Origin: Bacteroidales bacterium
GTDB lineage: Bacteria > Bacteroidota > Bacteroidia > Bacteroidales > VadinHA17
DNA length: 64,000 nt
NCBI GenBank assembly: GCA_025454795.1
Contig: JALONT010000002.1
Location: 1 to 64,000 of the forward strand
Direction of reading: 5' to 3'
The position numbers were made by a program, and so were the translations under genes. Shown piece after piece: positions 8,513 through 17,337 of this stretch. The notes beneath the pieces are model-generated. The model worked only from the letters and a program-made list of their open reading frames with translations, did not search any database and had not been told where the DNA came from. Numbering within the stretch: position 1 is the stretch's first letter; each line of letters begins with the position of its first letter.

Positions 8513-9865
8513 CTAATCCATCTCTTTTTTCATCAGATCCAGTCCGTTCCTGACTATGGATTGAATCTCGATTTTAGAAGGACAAATGAACTCACAGAGG
8601 GCAAAATCCTCTTCAGCCACTTCATAAATTCCGAGATTCTCCATCATATCAATATCACCTGCGAGGATTGCCTTAAAAAGCTGCATCGGATAAATATCCA
8701 TAGGAACAACTTTCTCGTACTGTCCTGTAACAACAAATGCACGCTCTCCTCCATGGAAATTTGTATCAGGAGAATAAACCTTTTTCGGAAACAGGCTTGA
8801 AATGTATGTCCTGGAAAAGCTAAGTTTATTTGCACCTGGTGCTGCCCATCCAAAGAATTCGTAATGATCGCCTTCAGGGATGACAGTGATCTGCGAATCA
8901 TAGTACCCGAGGAATCCTTCTGAAGAGATCATATTTCCTGTTAGCACGTTACCGCTAATATATCTGACATTCCCCGGATTTACATTATTTAATACTAAAG
9001 ATGATATGGAAGCACCTGAGAGAATCTTATAATATTGCGGAAGGATCACCGCTGATCCTGTCAGCGCTACAATCCTCTCGGGTTTGTAAACACCTTCCCT
9101 GAAAAGCCTGCCTATTGCAATAACATCCTGTAAATTTACATACCAGACTACCTCTCCTTTATTAATTGGATCCAGATGGTGAATGTGTACACCAACATTA
9201 CCAGCAGGATGAGGACCTGAAAAATATGAAAAATCGACTCCATCCGTGCTGCTGAGAATTTCAGATGGTGAAACAATACCGTTCAGCACCAGATTCACTT
9301 TCCCGTCGGTAAGCTTTGAAATTGCTGAAATACCTGTCTGAAACAGATCTGCCCGGGAATTGTCCATTATGAAATTAAAATCCGGAGCAAGCGGAGCAGT
9401 ATCAAATCCTGAAATGAAAATAGATTTCGGAACATCAGAAGGCTTTGCAATAATATGGTAGGGACGTTGTCTGACCGCCGGCCAGAGACCCGATAACTGA
9501 AGATGCTCCTTTATCTTTTCCCTGGTTAAGGTAGCCGGATCAGCTTTTCCAAAGTCGATAAAATCATTCCCGGATTTTTCAACAACTACTTCAAGCATCT
9601 TGCGGCGGTCACCTCTTTCTACGGATAATACTTTCCCGGAAACCGGTGATGTGAATAATATTTCCGGATGCAGCTTATCATGAAACAGAGGAGATCCTGC
9701 CTTTATATTATCGCCCGTCTTAACATTCAGCTTTGGTATAAGACCGGGAAAATCGACCGGCTTTACACCAAAAATAGAAGGATTTATTTCACCGGCAACC
9801 ATCTTTTCGGCAGCACCCCGGATCCGGATATCAAATCCTCTCTTCAACCTGATTCTTTTGGTCAT
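8513..9865 (-). CDS. nqrA: Na+-NQR subunit A
   Basis: Cytoplasmic peripheral subunit of Na+-NQR, 450 residues, first gene of the operon. It begins with a basic stretch (RIRLKRGFDIRI) and a lipoyl-like fold region (TSPVSGKVLSVERG), followed by the NqrA-specific middle part ending with ADFALCEFICPSK-like sequence (EEDFALCEFICPSK). The CEFICPSK motif near the C-terminus resembles the cysteine motif of RnfC/NqrA. It is divergent from the Plug gene; a -7-like box at 9937-9944 implies a leader of about 65 bases. Confidence 0.96.
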   Translation of the reverse strand: MTKRIRLKRGFDIRIRGAAEKMVAGEINPSIFGVKPVDFPGLIPKLNVKTGDNIKAGSPLFHDKLHPEILFTSPVSGKVLSVERGDRRKMLEVVVEKSGNDFIDFGKADPATLTREKIKEHLQLSGLWPAVRQRPYHIIAKPSDVPKSIFISGFDTAPLAPDFNFIMDNSRADLFQTGISAISKLTDGKVNLVLNGIVSPSEILSSTDGVDFSYFSGPHPAGNVGVHIHHLDPINKGEVVWYVNLQDVIAIGRLFREGVYKPERIVALTGSAVILPQYYKILSGASISSLVLNNVNPGNVRYISGNVLTGNMISSEGFLGYYDSQITVIPEGDHYEFFGWAAPGANKLSFSRTYISSLFPKKVYSPDTNFHGGERAFVVTGQYEKVVPMDIYPMQLFKAILAGDIDMMENLGIYEVAEEDFALCEFICPSKIEIQSIVRNGLDLMKKEMD

Positions 9866-9936
9866 TTTAATGTAATATGATCTTATTAAAATAATTCTTG
9901 GATATTAGAGTCCTGTTAATAAATTAACAATGGGTA

Positions 9937-9944
9937 CAAAAGTA
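9937..9944 (-). promoter_or_regulatory. Bacteroidota-type -7 box for nqrA
   Basis: On the minus strand this reads TACTTTTG, a full match to TAnnTTTG. A TTTG lies 22 bases upstream (9967-9970), slightly further than the usual -33 spacing. It is the best promoter candidate for the nqrABCDEF-apbE operon. Confidence 0.5.
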
Positions 9945-10000
9945 TAAATAGCTGAGGATATTATTTCAAATATGCTAAATATGATACAACAAATTTGCAC

Positions 10001-10008
10001 TATTTTTG
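10001..10008 (+). promoter_or_regulatory. Bacteroidota-type -7 box for the Plug gene
   Basis: TATTTTTG matches TAnnTTTG and lies 32 bases before the ATG at 10040. I see no convincing -33 TTTG at the normal distance, so confidence is moderate. Confidence 0.45.
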
Positions 10009-10039
10009 TTAACACATTCCCGGTGATAGATCTTACTCA

Positions 10040-11350
10040 ATGCACGGATTATTGATTTTTAACTTTCTGTTTGCCCTGATAGTGAATTTATTCCAGAACT
10101 TACCTGTTGAAGTTCAGGAGTATGAACCGGATTCAGGGTATTATACAAATAGCGTTCTGGACAATAGAATAAAAACCGTTCAGCTTTATAAGGAGGGATG
10201 GAATCTCTCTTACCCGGTCATTAAGCTGAATAGTGACGAAAAACTTATATTACAATTCGATCTGCTTGATAATCAGATTGAATCTTATGACTATACTTTC
10301 ATTCACTGCGATAAGGATTGGAACAGATCCGACATTTTTAACAATACCTACCTCGAAGGCTTTCCCGATAATCAGATCGAAGATGTAAGGCCTTCATTCA
10401 ATACAACAGTAAATTATACTCACTACAAAATTATATTCCCCAACGACCGAATCAGGTTTACACTTTCAGGGAATTATATTGTGTGTGTCTATCCATACGG
10501 TAAGCCTGATAAACCGGTTCTGATTCAGCAGTTTGTTATCACAGAGAACGGTGCCGGCATAAATATCTCCACACACAGACCCCGGATGACAGATGCCGAT
10601 AATGCCAGGCAACAGGTAGATTTTACGATTACCCTGACCGGACTCAATATTATTGATCCATACAGAAATATTTATTCTTTTATTCTTCAAAATGGCCGAT
10701 GGGGTAATGCGAAAAAAAATCTGAGACCCGATTTATTCGGAAATAATGAAGTCAAATACAATTCACTATCCGAAAAAAACATCTTTAACGGAGGGAATGA
10801 ATTCAGGTACTTCGATATAAAAAGCATAAGGTATCAGTCAGAATTCATCAAAAGAATTGATTTCTTGTCACCTTATTACCATGTTTATCTTTTCCCTTCT
10901 GAAAACAGGGAGTCAAAACCATATTTTTACTGGCAGGATTTCAACGGTAAGTACTATATTGCTTCCCAGGAGGGCAGAGACTCTGAGACTGATGCAGATT
11001 ATGTTAACGTATATTTCACCCTTCATTCAAAGTACAAGGTTGCAGGAGGCAAAATGTATGTCTCAGGAAATCTTAACAACTGGGCGTTCGATGATAATAA
11101 CCTAATGATCTACAATCCTTTACTGGAACAATATGAGTGTACTATGTTGTTAAAACAGGGCTGGTACAATTATGAATATGTGTTTTTGGCGGATGGTGAC
11201 AAGGAGGGCACGGCAACAAAATTCGAAGGAAGTCATTATGAAACGGAAAACGATTATCTGGTAATTGTTTATTACAGGAATCCGCGCGAAAGATACGACA
11301 GGGTCATTGGCTCAGTAACAGCTAATACGCTCAATCGTATATCCTACTGA
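10040..11350 (+). CDS. Type IX secretion Plug protein (DUF5103 family)
   Basis: A 436-residue exported protein with a hydrophobic signal-like N-terminus (about residues 1-20). It resembles the DUF5103 family. In Flavobacterium a member of this family was found as the Plug that seals the periplasmic mouth of the SprA translocon when no PorV-bound substrate is present. The sequence shows beta-rich immunoglobulin-like stretches (for example FDLLDNQIESYDYTFIHCD and YVSGNLNNWAFDD, the latter like a carbohydrate-module fold) and no catalytic motif. It stands alone, divergent from nqrA, and its last seven bases overlap the end of mog on the other strand. The assignment comes from recalled family resemblance plus the T9SS context elsewhere in the window. 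Confidence 0.8.
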   Translation: MHGLLIFNFLFALIVNLFQNLPVEVQEYEPDSGYYTNSVLDNRIKTVQLYKEGWNLSYPVIKLNSDEKLILQFDLLDNQIESYDYTFIHCDKDWNRSDIFNNTYLEGFPDNQIEDVRPSFNTTVNYTHYKIIFPNDRIRFTLSGNYIVCVYPYGKPDKPVLIQQFVITENGAGINISTHRPRMTDADNARQQVDFTITLTGLNIIDPYRNIYSFILQNGRWGNAKKNLRPDLFGNNEVKYNSLSEKNIFNGGNEFRYFDIKSIRYQSEFIKRIDFLSPYYHVYLFPSENRESKPYFYWQDFNGKYYIASQEGRDSETDADYVNVYFTLHSKYKVAGGKMYVSGNLNNWAFDDNNLMIYNPLLEQYECTMLLKQGWYNYEYVFLADGDKEGTATKFEGSHYETENDYLVIVYYRNPRERYDRVIGSVTANTLNRISY

Positions 11351-11859
11351 TCTTTGCTATGTGTATCAATACCATACTGCATATATATGGTATGTCTCAG
11401 CGTTTTAAGGATCTCATCCATATACTCATCAACAGCCCTGACAGAACCAGGCAGTGTATAGATCAACGAATTTCCGATAATACCTGCTACACCTCTGCTC
11501 AGAAGAGCATTTGGTTTTTCTGTTCCGTACCTGATCCTGATGAATTCCATTATTCCGGGTATCTCTTTTACAAGTAAAGGTTTCACGGTCTCTACTGTTA
11601 TGTCCCGGGGACCAATTCCTGTCCCACCGGTAGTTATTATAACGTTATAAATATTTCCGGCACTCTTCAGGAGTTCTTCAAGAGTTGAAGAATCATCTGG
11701 GATAAGCTTCAGACTTATATTGCACTTCCATCCCTCAGAACTGAAAAACTCAGCTAATCTTTCTTTCACACGCGGGCCACTTAAATCTTCATACTCTCCC
11801 CGGTGAGCCCTGTCGCTGAGAGTGACAACAAGTGTTTCATATGTTACTGGCAGATTCAT
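11344..11859 (-). CDS. mog: Molybdopterin adenylyltransferase (MogA/MoaB family)
   Basis: Adenylates molybdopterin before metal insertion by MoeA. The 171-residue protein has the family motifs ITTGGTGIGPRD and the C-terminal IYTLPGSVRAVDEY. The MogA/MoaB fold is clear; separating MogA from MoaB by eye is not safe, but only an adenylyltransferase makes sense next to moeA. Its ATG overlaps the moaC stop by four bases (ATGA), so the two are coupled. It is the last gene of the tungsten/molybdenum island. Confidence 0.88.
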   Translation of the reverse strand: MNLPVTYETLVVTLSDRAHRGEYEDLSGPRVKERLAEFFSSEGWKCNISLKLIPDDSSTLEELLKSAGNIYNVIITTGGTGIGPRDITVETVKPLLVKEIPGIMEFIRIRYGTEKPNALLSRGVAGIIGNSLIYTLPGSVRAVDEYMDEILKTLRHTIYMQYGIDTHSKDQ

Positions 11860-12302
11860 TTCTTTAGTTTTTCTGTGAGTTCTATTTTGTCAATGACCAT
11901 GTTTTTGTCGACAGCCTTGCACATGTCATAAACAGTAAGCAGTGCAATTGAGACTGCAGTCAATGCTTCCATTTCCACACCTGTCTTTCCGGTGCAGCGA
12001 ATTTCACTTTCAGCTGCGATACCGGAGGTATCAATAGTCAGATCGACCCTGATATTTTCGAGAGCAATATTATGACAAAGGGGAATAAGAGTACCGGTTT
12101 CCTTTGCTGCATTTATACCTGCAATCCGGGCTACAGCCATAACATCTCCTTTTTTAAGCTGGTTCTTATGGATAAGAATAATAGTTTCGGGATTAAGTCT
12201 TATATGTCCCTGGGCTTTGGCAATCCTGGTCTGGATATCCTTATCGCCAACATCAACCATTACAGCTTTGCCCTGTTTATCAGTATGTGTAAGATCCTTC
12301 AT
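11856..12302 (-). CDS. moaC: Cyclic pyranopterin monophosphate synthase MoaC
   Basis: Converts the MoaA product 3',8-cyclo-dihydro-GTP into cyclic pyranopterin monophosphate. The 148-residue protein carries the characteristic blocks IPLCHNIALENI and TGVEMEALTAVS, followed by YDMCKAVDK, which contains the active-site lysine region. Length is normal. It starts five bases after moaA and overlaps mog by four bases, making a tight moaA-moaC-mog unit. Confidence 0.95.
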   Translation of the reverse strand: MKDLTHTDKQGKAVMVDVGDKDIQTRIAKAQGHIRLNPETIILIHKNQLKKGDVMAVARIAGINAAKETGTLIPLCHNIALENIRVDLTIDTSGIAAESEIRCTGKTGVEMEALTAVSIALLTVYDMCKAVDKNMVIDKIELTEKLKK

Positions 12303-12307
12303 AACAT

Positions 12308-13108
12308 CTATCCTCCTATATTAAAAAATTCGCCTGTCAGATTAGTTGTACCGCATGCCGGTTTTAACTCTATTGCTTTTTTTATTGCTTCTTCATATCC
12401 TATCTCCCTTATATCAAATTCGATGTCGTTGAACAAACATGGTTTTAATTTTCCGTTGGCGGTAAGTCTTAACCTGTTGCATAAAGAACAATTGCCCCCG
12501 GTACCACCAACAACTGTTGTGAAATGGCCGCTAACAAGGTCCATTTGTTTTATATATCTTATTACCAGATTATTCCTATGACAAAAATCAGTCACCCCAA
12601 CAGCATCAGCCTCCTTTCTTGATTCCTTTACGACACAATTAATTTTAACCGGAAGCAATCCTGCTTTTCTGGCTGCTTCAATGCCTTCGAGAACATCGTT
12701 GACACTACCTCCTCTGGTGACAAAGGAGTATTTCACAGGATCGATTGTGTCGAGACTGATATTAACCCTGTGGAGACCGGCACTCTTCAGATCAGAAGCG
12801 AACTTTTTCAGGAGTATTCCGTTGGTTGTCATCGAAAGATCTTTAATCCCCTCAATTGCAGATATCATCTTTATAAGAGTCACAATTCCTTTCCGGACAA
12901 GTGGTTCTCCTCCCGTGATCCTGACCTTCGTGACACCGCTTCCAACAGCGACTTTAGTAAATTCAGAGATTTCATCAAATGAAAGGATATCCTCATGTCT
13001 GAGAAGCTTAATTCCCTCTTCAGGCATGCAGTAGAGGCATCGCAGATTGCACCTGTCAGTTACCGAAATGCGCAGGTAATTTATTTCCCTGTCAAATCTG
13101 TCGTACAT
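12308..13108 (-). CDS. moaA: GTP 3',8-cyclase MoaA, compact form
   Basis: Radical SAM enzyme for the first step of molybdopterin synthesis. The SAM cluster motif CxxxCxxC is at Cys20/24/27, the GGEPL motif near residue 66, and the substrate cluster CxxCx13C at Cys207/210/224 with the NRLRLT arginines. The chain ends in the conserved GG. At 266 residues it is about 60 shorter than the usual MoaA. The missing part lies between RYIKQM (residue 184 on) and GGNCSLC, where a longer segment normally sits. All cluster ligands and the terminal GG are present, so it is probably functional rather than degraded. Its start overlaps the moeA stop by 17 bases. Confidence 0.92.
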   Translation of the reverse strand: MYDRFDREINYLRISVTDRCNLRCLYCMPEEGIKLLRHEDILSFDEISEFTKVAVGSGVTKVRITGGEPLVRKGIVTLIKMISAIEGIKDLSMTTNGILLKKFASDLKSAGLHRVNISLDTIDPVKYSFVTRGGSVNDVLEGIEAARKAGLLPVKINCVVKESRKEADAVGVTDFCHRNNLVIRYIKQMDLVSGHFTTVVGGTGGNCSLCNRLRLTANGKLKPCLFNDIEFDIREIGYEEAIKKAIELKPACGTTNLTGEFFNIGG

Positions 13109-14273
13109 TTACTAGTTCTCCTTTCTCAATATCAGTAATGCCAATCTTAAGCATTATTATTCCGTATGAATCAGTCAGAGCAGAAATATGTGCTGAACCA
13201 TGAAACTCAACAGGAGATACATAACCATCATGCGTGACAGTTACAGGGATAAAAGCCATCCTGTCGGCATATTTCCTGGAAAACTTTTCTTTCATGGGAA
13301 GTCTTATATTCAGTTGTTTCCATTCATGTCCCATCATTTTATAGATCAGTGGTCTTACAAGCATTTCAAATTGCATGAATGAAGATACCGGATTTCCCGG
13401 TAATCCAAACACAACAGCTTTCTGATGTACACCAAAGGTAGTTGGTTTCCCGGGTTGCACAGCTACCCTTGAAAAGAGAATTTTTACACCAGCCCGCTCA
13501 AGTACTGACGGGATAAAATCAAAATCACCCATCGAAACTCCGCCTGTTATAAGTACCAAATCGTTTCCTGATATTGCTTTACTTATTACTGAAAATGTTT
13601 CCTCCTTATCATCCCTGGCAATGCCATAATAATTGGCTGAAGTACCTGACCGTTCTGCCTGTGCCATTAACTGAAAAGCATTGCTGTTCCTGATCTGCGC
13701 CGGGCCCGGGACTTCAGAGGGTTCCACTAATTCATCACCTGAACTGATGACTGCAACTTTTACCATCTTGCTGACAATCACACTTGTATGACCTGCCGAT
13801 GCCATTACTGCAATATCCTGTGGCCTGATGATCCTTCCCGGTTTTAGAACTACGTCTCCTCTTTTTACATCTTCTCCCTTTATGGCAATGTTCTCTTTCT
13901 TAAAAGTCCCGATGAACTTTACCTTTCCTGTAGAACTGATTGCAGTATCCTCAACCATTATGACGCAATCGGCACCCTGAGGAACAATTGCCCCGGTCAT
14001 TATCCTTGAGCACTGATTATTGCCAATTGACTTTCCCGGAGCTGTTCCGGCTGGAATAGTTTCAAGTATCTCGAGCTCATTCTCAAGATCAATCCTTTGG
14101 CAGGCAAATCCGTCAACTGACGACTTATTAAAAGGAGGCATGTCTATGTCACATGTTACGCTTCCGGCAAGTACCCGGTTCAGTGACTCTGTAAAGGGTA
14201 TCTTTTCAGTACTGGTGCTGAAAGCTGATTTCAGTACAGTTTCGTAAGCCTGTTCAAAAGTTATCATTTCCAT
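13092..14273 (-). CDS. moeA: Molybdopterin molybdenumtransferase MoeA
   Basis: Inserts molybdate (or tungstate) into adenylated molybdopterin. The 393-residue protein shows PPFNKSSVDGFA near the N-terminus, MTGAIVPQGADCVIMVED, the SSGDELVEP motif, ITGGVSMGDFDFIP and the FGLPGNPVSSF loop. It begins a tight moeA-moaA-moaC-mog set. A 182-base spacer with a GC-rich hairpin and a 7-base microsatellite separates it from wtpC upstream, so it could also be transcribed on its own. Given the neighbouring AOR and Wtp transporter, tungsten is a plausible metal. Confidence 0.94.
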   Translation of the reverse strand: MEMITFEQAYETVLKSAFSTSTEKIPFTESLNRVLAGSVTCDIDMPPFNKSSVDGFACQRIDLENELEILETIPAGTAPGKSIGNNQCSRIMTGAIVPQGADCVIMVEDTAISSTGKVKFIGTFKKENIAIKGEDVKRGDVVLKPGRIIRPQDIAVMASAGHTSVIVSKMVKVAVISSGDELVEPSEVPGPAQIRNSNAFQLMAQAERSGTSANYYGIARDDKEETFSVISKAISGNDLVLITGGVSMGDFDFIPSVLERAGVKILFSRVAVQPGKPTTFGVHQKAVVFGLPGNPVSSFMQFEMLVRPLIYKMMGHEWKQLNIRLPMKEKFSRKYADRMAFIPVTVTHDGYVSPVEFHGSAHISALTDSYGIIMLKIGITDIEKGELVNVRQI

Positions 14274-14346
14274 ACTACTTTCTGCTTTTTCCTAAACTAC
14301 CTAACCCCTTGGCCCTCTCTCTGATTCACATGTACTCACCCCCCGG

Positions 14347-14373
14347 CCCCCTTCTCTGCTGCAAAGAAGGGGG
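14347..14373. repeat. CCCCCTTCT/AGAAGGGGG hairpin between wtpC and moeA
   Basis: A perfect 9-base stem (14347-14355 with 14365-14373) and a 9-base loop. It lacks a clear T-run on the minus strand, so it is not a textbook terminator. It resembles the hairpin at 34077-34092 and probably belongs to a dispersed intergenic repeat family. Confidence 0.65.
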
Positions 14374-14426
14374 AGGAAGAAAGTCTTAAAGTATTTAATA
14401 GCAACTTATTATCTTAATCTTTTATC

Positions 14427-14454
14427 TTTTGTCTTTTGTCTTTTGTCTTTTGTC
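14427..14454. repeat. TTTTGTC microsatellite
   Basis: Four perfect tandem copies of the heptamer TTTTGTC with degenerate copies on the left (TTTTATC). The array ends two bases before the wtpC stop codon. Copy number may vary by slippage, but it lies outside any reading frame, so a phase-variation role would have to act on mRNA. Confidence 0.85.
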
Positions 14455-14455
14455 T

Positions 14456-15514
14456 TTAAACATTACCTCCCAGAACAACACCTGCTTCGGCCGGGAAACT
14501 GATCCACACTTCCGACATATCGCTTATATTCAGCTTCTTAAAGTCATCAAGAGAAATATCTATATAAAACATCTCCCCGGCATCAACCATTACCTCCATT
14601 CCCGTTTCGGAAGGAAGTATTTCCTTTATGATCCCTTTAAAATGGTTATCATTTCCTTTATAAGGTTCTCCGTTCTGAATCTTTATTGCATCATTTCTGA
14701 GGATCATGAGACCTTCTTCAGGGTAATTATCTTTTGCAAGGCTAAACACCAGGTTACCATCGCAGCGGGCTTTCCATTTCCCATTTTCATTAAAGAACTT
14801 TACCCTGAAGAAATTTTTTATTCCGGCATACCTTGCGACAAATTTATTAACAGGCTTTTTGAATACAATATCCGGGGTTCCTTCCTGGATAATGTGTCCG
14901 TTATGGATCACTCCCACGCGTGTTGCAAGACTTACAGCTTCGCCATAATCATGAGTAACATGAACAATTGTGAGTCCTTTGCGGTTAAGCTGCCTCAAAG
15001 TTCTTTTAATATCATCTTTAAGACTGGCATCTATTGAGGCCAGAGGCTCATCAAGAAGAAGCAACTTTGGTGATGTTATCAGTGTTCTGGCCAGTGCTAC
15101 TCTCTGAAGCTCTCCTCCTGACAGGTTCATTGTAAACCTGTTTAACAGGTGGCTTATGTTCAGCTCTTCTGCAATAATTTTAACCTTACCACCTATTGCT
15201 TTCCTGCTTAGGTTTCTGCAATGCAAAGAATATGCAATATTCCCGAAAACTGTCATATTCGGAAAGATAGCGTAATCCTGAAAAACCAGTCCTATGTTTC
15301 GATCCTGGATCTTCTTTCTGGTAATATTCTCATTATCAAGCCATATCTCACCTGAGTCGGCCTCATTGAGCCCTGCAATAAGCTCCAGGAGCTGGGTCTT
15401 GCCTGACCCGGACCTTCCCAGAAGAACAAAATATTCACCTGCCGGTATATTGATATTAATATCGGTGAGGGCAAAATTGCCAAGTTTCTTGCATATATGG
15501 CTAAGTTTCAGCAT
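14456..15514 (-). CDS. wtpC: Tungstate/molybdate ABC transporter ATP-binding protein
   Basis: ATPase of the oxyanion importer, 352 residues from the ATG at 15514. Walker A is GRSGSGKTQ, the signature is LSGGELQRVALART, and Walker B is LLLLDEPLAS followed by HVTHDYGEA. A C-terminal region of about 90 residues looks like a MOP-type oxyanion-sensing domain. The reading frame is open further upstream to 15616 but that part lies inside the permease gene, and MLKLSHICKK is the natural N-terminus. It overlaps the permease stop by 14 bases. The Wtp label follows the WtpA-like binding protein; ModC or TupC are the alternatives. Confidence 0.87.
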   Translation of the reverse strand: MLKLSHICKKLGNFALTDININIPAGEYFVLLGRSGSGKTQLLELIAGLNEADSGEIWLDNENITRKKIQDRNIGLVFQDYAIFPNMTVFGNIAYSLHCRNLSRKAIGGKVKIIAEELNISHLLNRFTMNLSGGELQRVALARTLITSPKLLLLDEPLASIDASLKDDIKRTLRQLNRKGLTIVHVTHDYGEAVSLATRVGVIHNGHIIQEGTPDIVFKKPVNKFVARYAGIKNFFRVKFFNENGKWKARCDGNLVFSLAKDNYPEEGLMILRNDAIKIQNGEPYKGNDNHFKGIIKEILPSETGMEVMVDAGEMFYIDISLDDFKKLNISDMSEVWISFPAEAGVVLGGNV

Positions 15515-16307
15515 CAGGCAATAAATGTGTTTCCTTTTTTCGTACCGATATGAGGCGCAAAAGTATAAAAACAGCCAGAGCAATAACAATAAACAGAACT
15601 GAAGCGGGTCTGGCATATTTCAGTCCGAATGAACTGAATCTTTCATATATAAGTACTGGTGCAATCATCGGATGGTAAGCTACAATTACCACAGCTCCAA
15701 ATTCACTCATTCCCCTGGCAAACATCATTATAAATCCCGTCATAATGCTTCTCCAGGCAAGAGGAAGAGAGATTGAGAAAAAAACTCTTGAGCGGCTTGC
15801 TCCCAGGCTAAGTGCTGCTTTTTCAAGTCTTTCGGGAACTGCAGCAAAACCATCCCGTGCCGAATTGATCATAAAGGGAATACTTACGAATGCCATCGCG
15901 AGTGCGATTCCTGCAGGATTATTGATCAGTGAAAGTCCCAGTAAATCTGCCGTTTTTCCAAGAAATCCATCACGGGAAATAAATCCCAGTATTGCAATAC
16001 CGGCAGCTGTATGAGGAAGAACAATTGGCAGATCGATAATTCCCTGTACAATGTTTTTAAACGGAAAATTCCTGCGAGCCAACAGCCATGAGAGTGGGAT
16101 TGCCCCGAAAGCGAATAAGAAGGTTGCAGCAAAAGAGACCCATAATGTTAGCCAGATACTTCTCTGAACCTCTTTATCGTTTACTGTCTCGAGCAATTCG
16201 TGGCCCCCGGTATGGAGGAACATACCTGCCAGCGGTGCCAGAATAAACATCAGCACCAGTGATGAGAGTATCAGCAATATCCAGTTAAACGGATTATATT
16301 TAATCAT
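15501..16307 (-). CDS. wtpB: Tungstate/molybdate ABC transporter permease
   Basis: Inner-membrane permease of 268 residues with about six helices. The cytoplasmic EAA loop is visible as LEKAALSLGASRSRVFF, which contacts the ATPase. It lies nine bases downstream of the binding-protein gene and overlaps wtpC by 14 bases, so wtpA-wtpB-wtpC form one coupled unit. ModB/CysT-type permeases are closely related; the oxyanion specificity is taken from the neighbouring binding protein and cofactor genes. Confidence 0.87.
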   Translation of the reverse strand: MIKYNPFNWILLILSSLVLMFILAPLAGMFLHTGGHELLETVNDKEVQRSIWLTLWVSFAATFLFAFGAIPLSWLLARRNFPFKNIVQGIIDLPIVLPHTAAGIAILGFISRDGFLGKTADLLGLSLINNPAGIALAMAFVSIPFMINSARDGFAAVPERLEKAALSLGASRSRVFFSISLPLAWRSIMTGFIMMFARGMSEFGAVVIVAYHPMIAPVLIYERFSSFGLKYARPASVLFIVIALAVFILLRLISVRKKETHLLPDAET

Positions 16308-16316
16308 TTCAGACTA

Positions 16317-17276
16317 TCAGTGTATTTGTTCTTTTAAATATATTCTGAGTTGAACAGGGATCATTTCCTGTTGCTCGGTACTGAATGGAATTATAGGTTT
16401 CTGACCATTCCTTCTGAAAATTTCCATCCCCTCATCACTCAGCATGAACGCAATAAAATCAATGGCTGCTTCGCTTTGCGGGGCATCCTTAAGGACTGCA
16501 AGACTATAATTTATATATTCACCGTTTACTGTCATCTTACTATTTGGTGTACTTCCGGTAATATCCAGGGAAACGGAACTGTAAATTTTATTATTCCCTG
16601 GATTACCAAGATTGATATCATCAGGAAGTTCAATGTACCTTAAATTGTGTTGTATTGCAACCGACTTATACTGAAACATATAATCAACAGCATTCGATTC
16701 AATCAGGGCAACCAGGTCGACCTCTTTCGGCCTGATGAATTCCCTGTTTTTAAAGGTCAGTTTGTCTTCAAGTCCTGGCATTCCATAATATTTCTCTGCA
16801 AGTTTAAAGACTATTACTGTTCTGTATCCACAGGGGTCAGAATCAGGATCAGACCTGGAAAAGGTGACATCCTCTCTTAGCAGGATATTCATCCAGTTTA
16901 CCGAATCAATTTCTTCGGCATATCCCGATTTATCCTGGAATGCAATTACAATTTCATTTGTTGCAAATCTTATGCTCCACGATGCATAATCAGGGATAAT
17001 AAGCTTGTTTATAACAAAATAGTCGGCAGAAGCAATTATGTCACATGGTTTCTTTAGTTCGGTTATTTTGCGGGCACAAACAAGACTTCCTGCGGCTTCC
17101 AGAAGGAATTTCACACCGGGATTCCTTTTTTCATATTCGGATGTCATCTGCTTAAAAGGGACTGAAAGGCTTCCGGCATGAAAAATTATTATCTCTTTTG
17201 GCTTTGTTTGTTTACCGGTATTACAGCCAGACAGAACCAGGAATAAAATTGTAATATAAAAAAGCAGGTATCTCAT
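16317..17276 (-). CDS. wtpA: Tungstate/molybdate-binding lipoprotein (WtpA/ModA family)
   Basis: Extracytoplasmic solute-binding protein, 319 residues, with a lipoprotein signal and Cys18 in LSGC. FHAGSLSVPF, SADYFVI, RSDPDSDPCGYR and the C-terminal SDEGMEIF fit the WtpA-like branch of oxyanion-binding proteins better than ModA. That branch binds tungstate and molybdate in an octahedral site. It is the first gene of the transporter, 61 bases downstream of the AOR gene, which makes tungstate supply for AOR its likely role. The exact preference between W and Mo cannot be read from the sequence. Confidence 0.88.
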   Translation of the reverse strand: MRYLLFYITILFLVLSGCNTGKQTKPKEIIIFHAGSLSVPFKQMTSEYEKRNPGVKFLLEAAGSLVCARKITELKKPCDIIASADYFVINKLIIPDYASWSIRFATNEIVIAFQDKSGYAEEIDSVNWMNILLREDVTFSRSDPDSDPCGYRTVIVFKLAEKYYGMPGLEDKLTFKNREFIRPKEVDLVALIESNAVDYMFQYKSVAIQHNLRYIELPDDINLGNPGNNKIYSSVSLDITGSTPNSKMTVNGEYINYSLAVLKDAPQSEAAIDFIAFMLSDEGMEIFRRNGQKPIIPFSTEQQEMIPVQLRIYLKEQIH

Positions 17277-17337
17277 TTCCTGTCTGCTATTTCATTAAAT
17301 TCTATTACAAATATATGATTTGTTGGGAGAGAAGTGT

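Noticed and set aside
13092..13108. Frameshift between moeA and moaA
   Set aside because: The 17-base overlap leaves both proteins complete with proper termini, so it is ordinary gene overlap.
14422..14456. Possible CRISPR-like array in the TTTTGTC repeats
   Set aside because: Units are only seven bases and contiguous, without spacers; it is a microsatellite.
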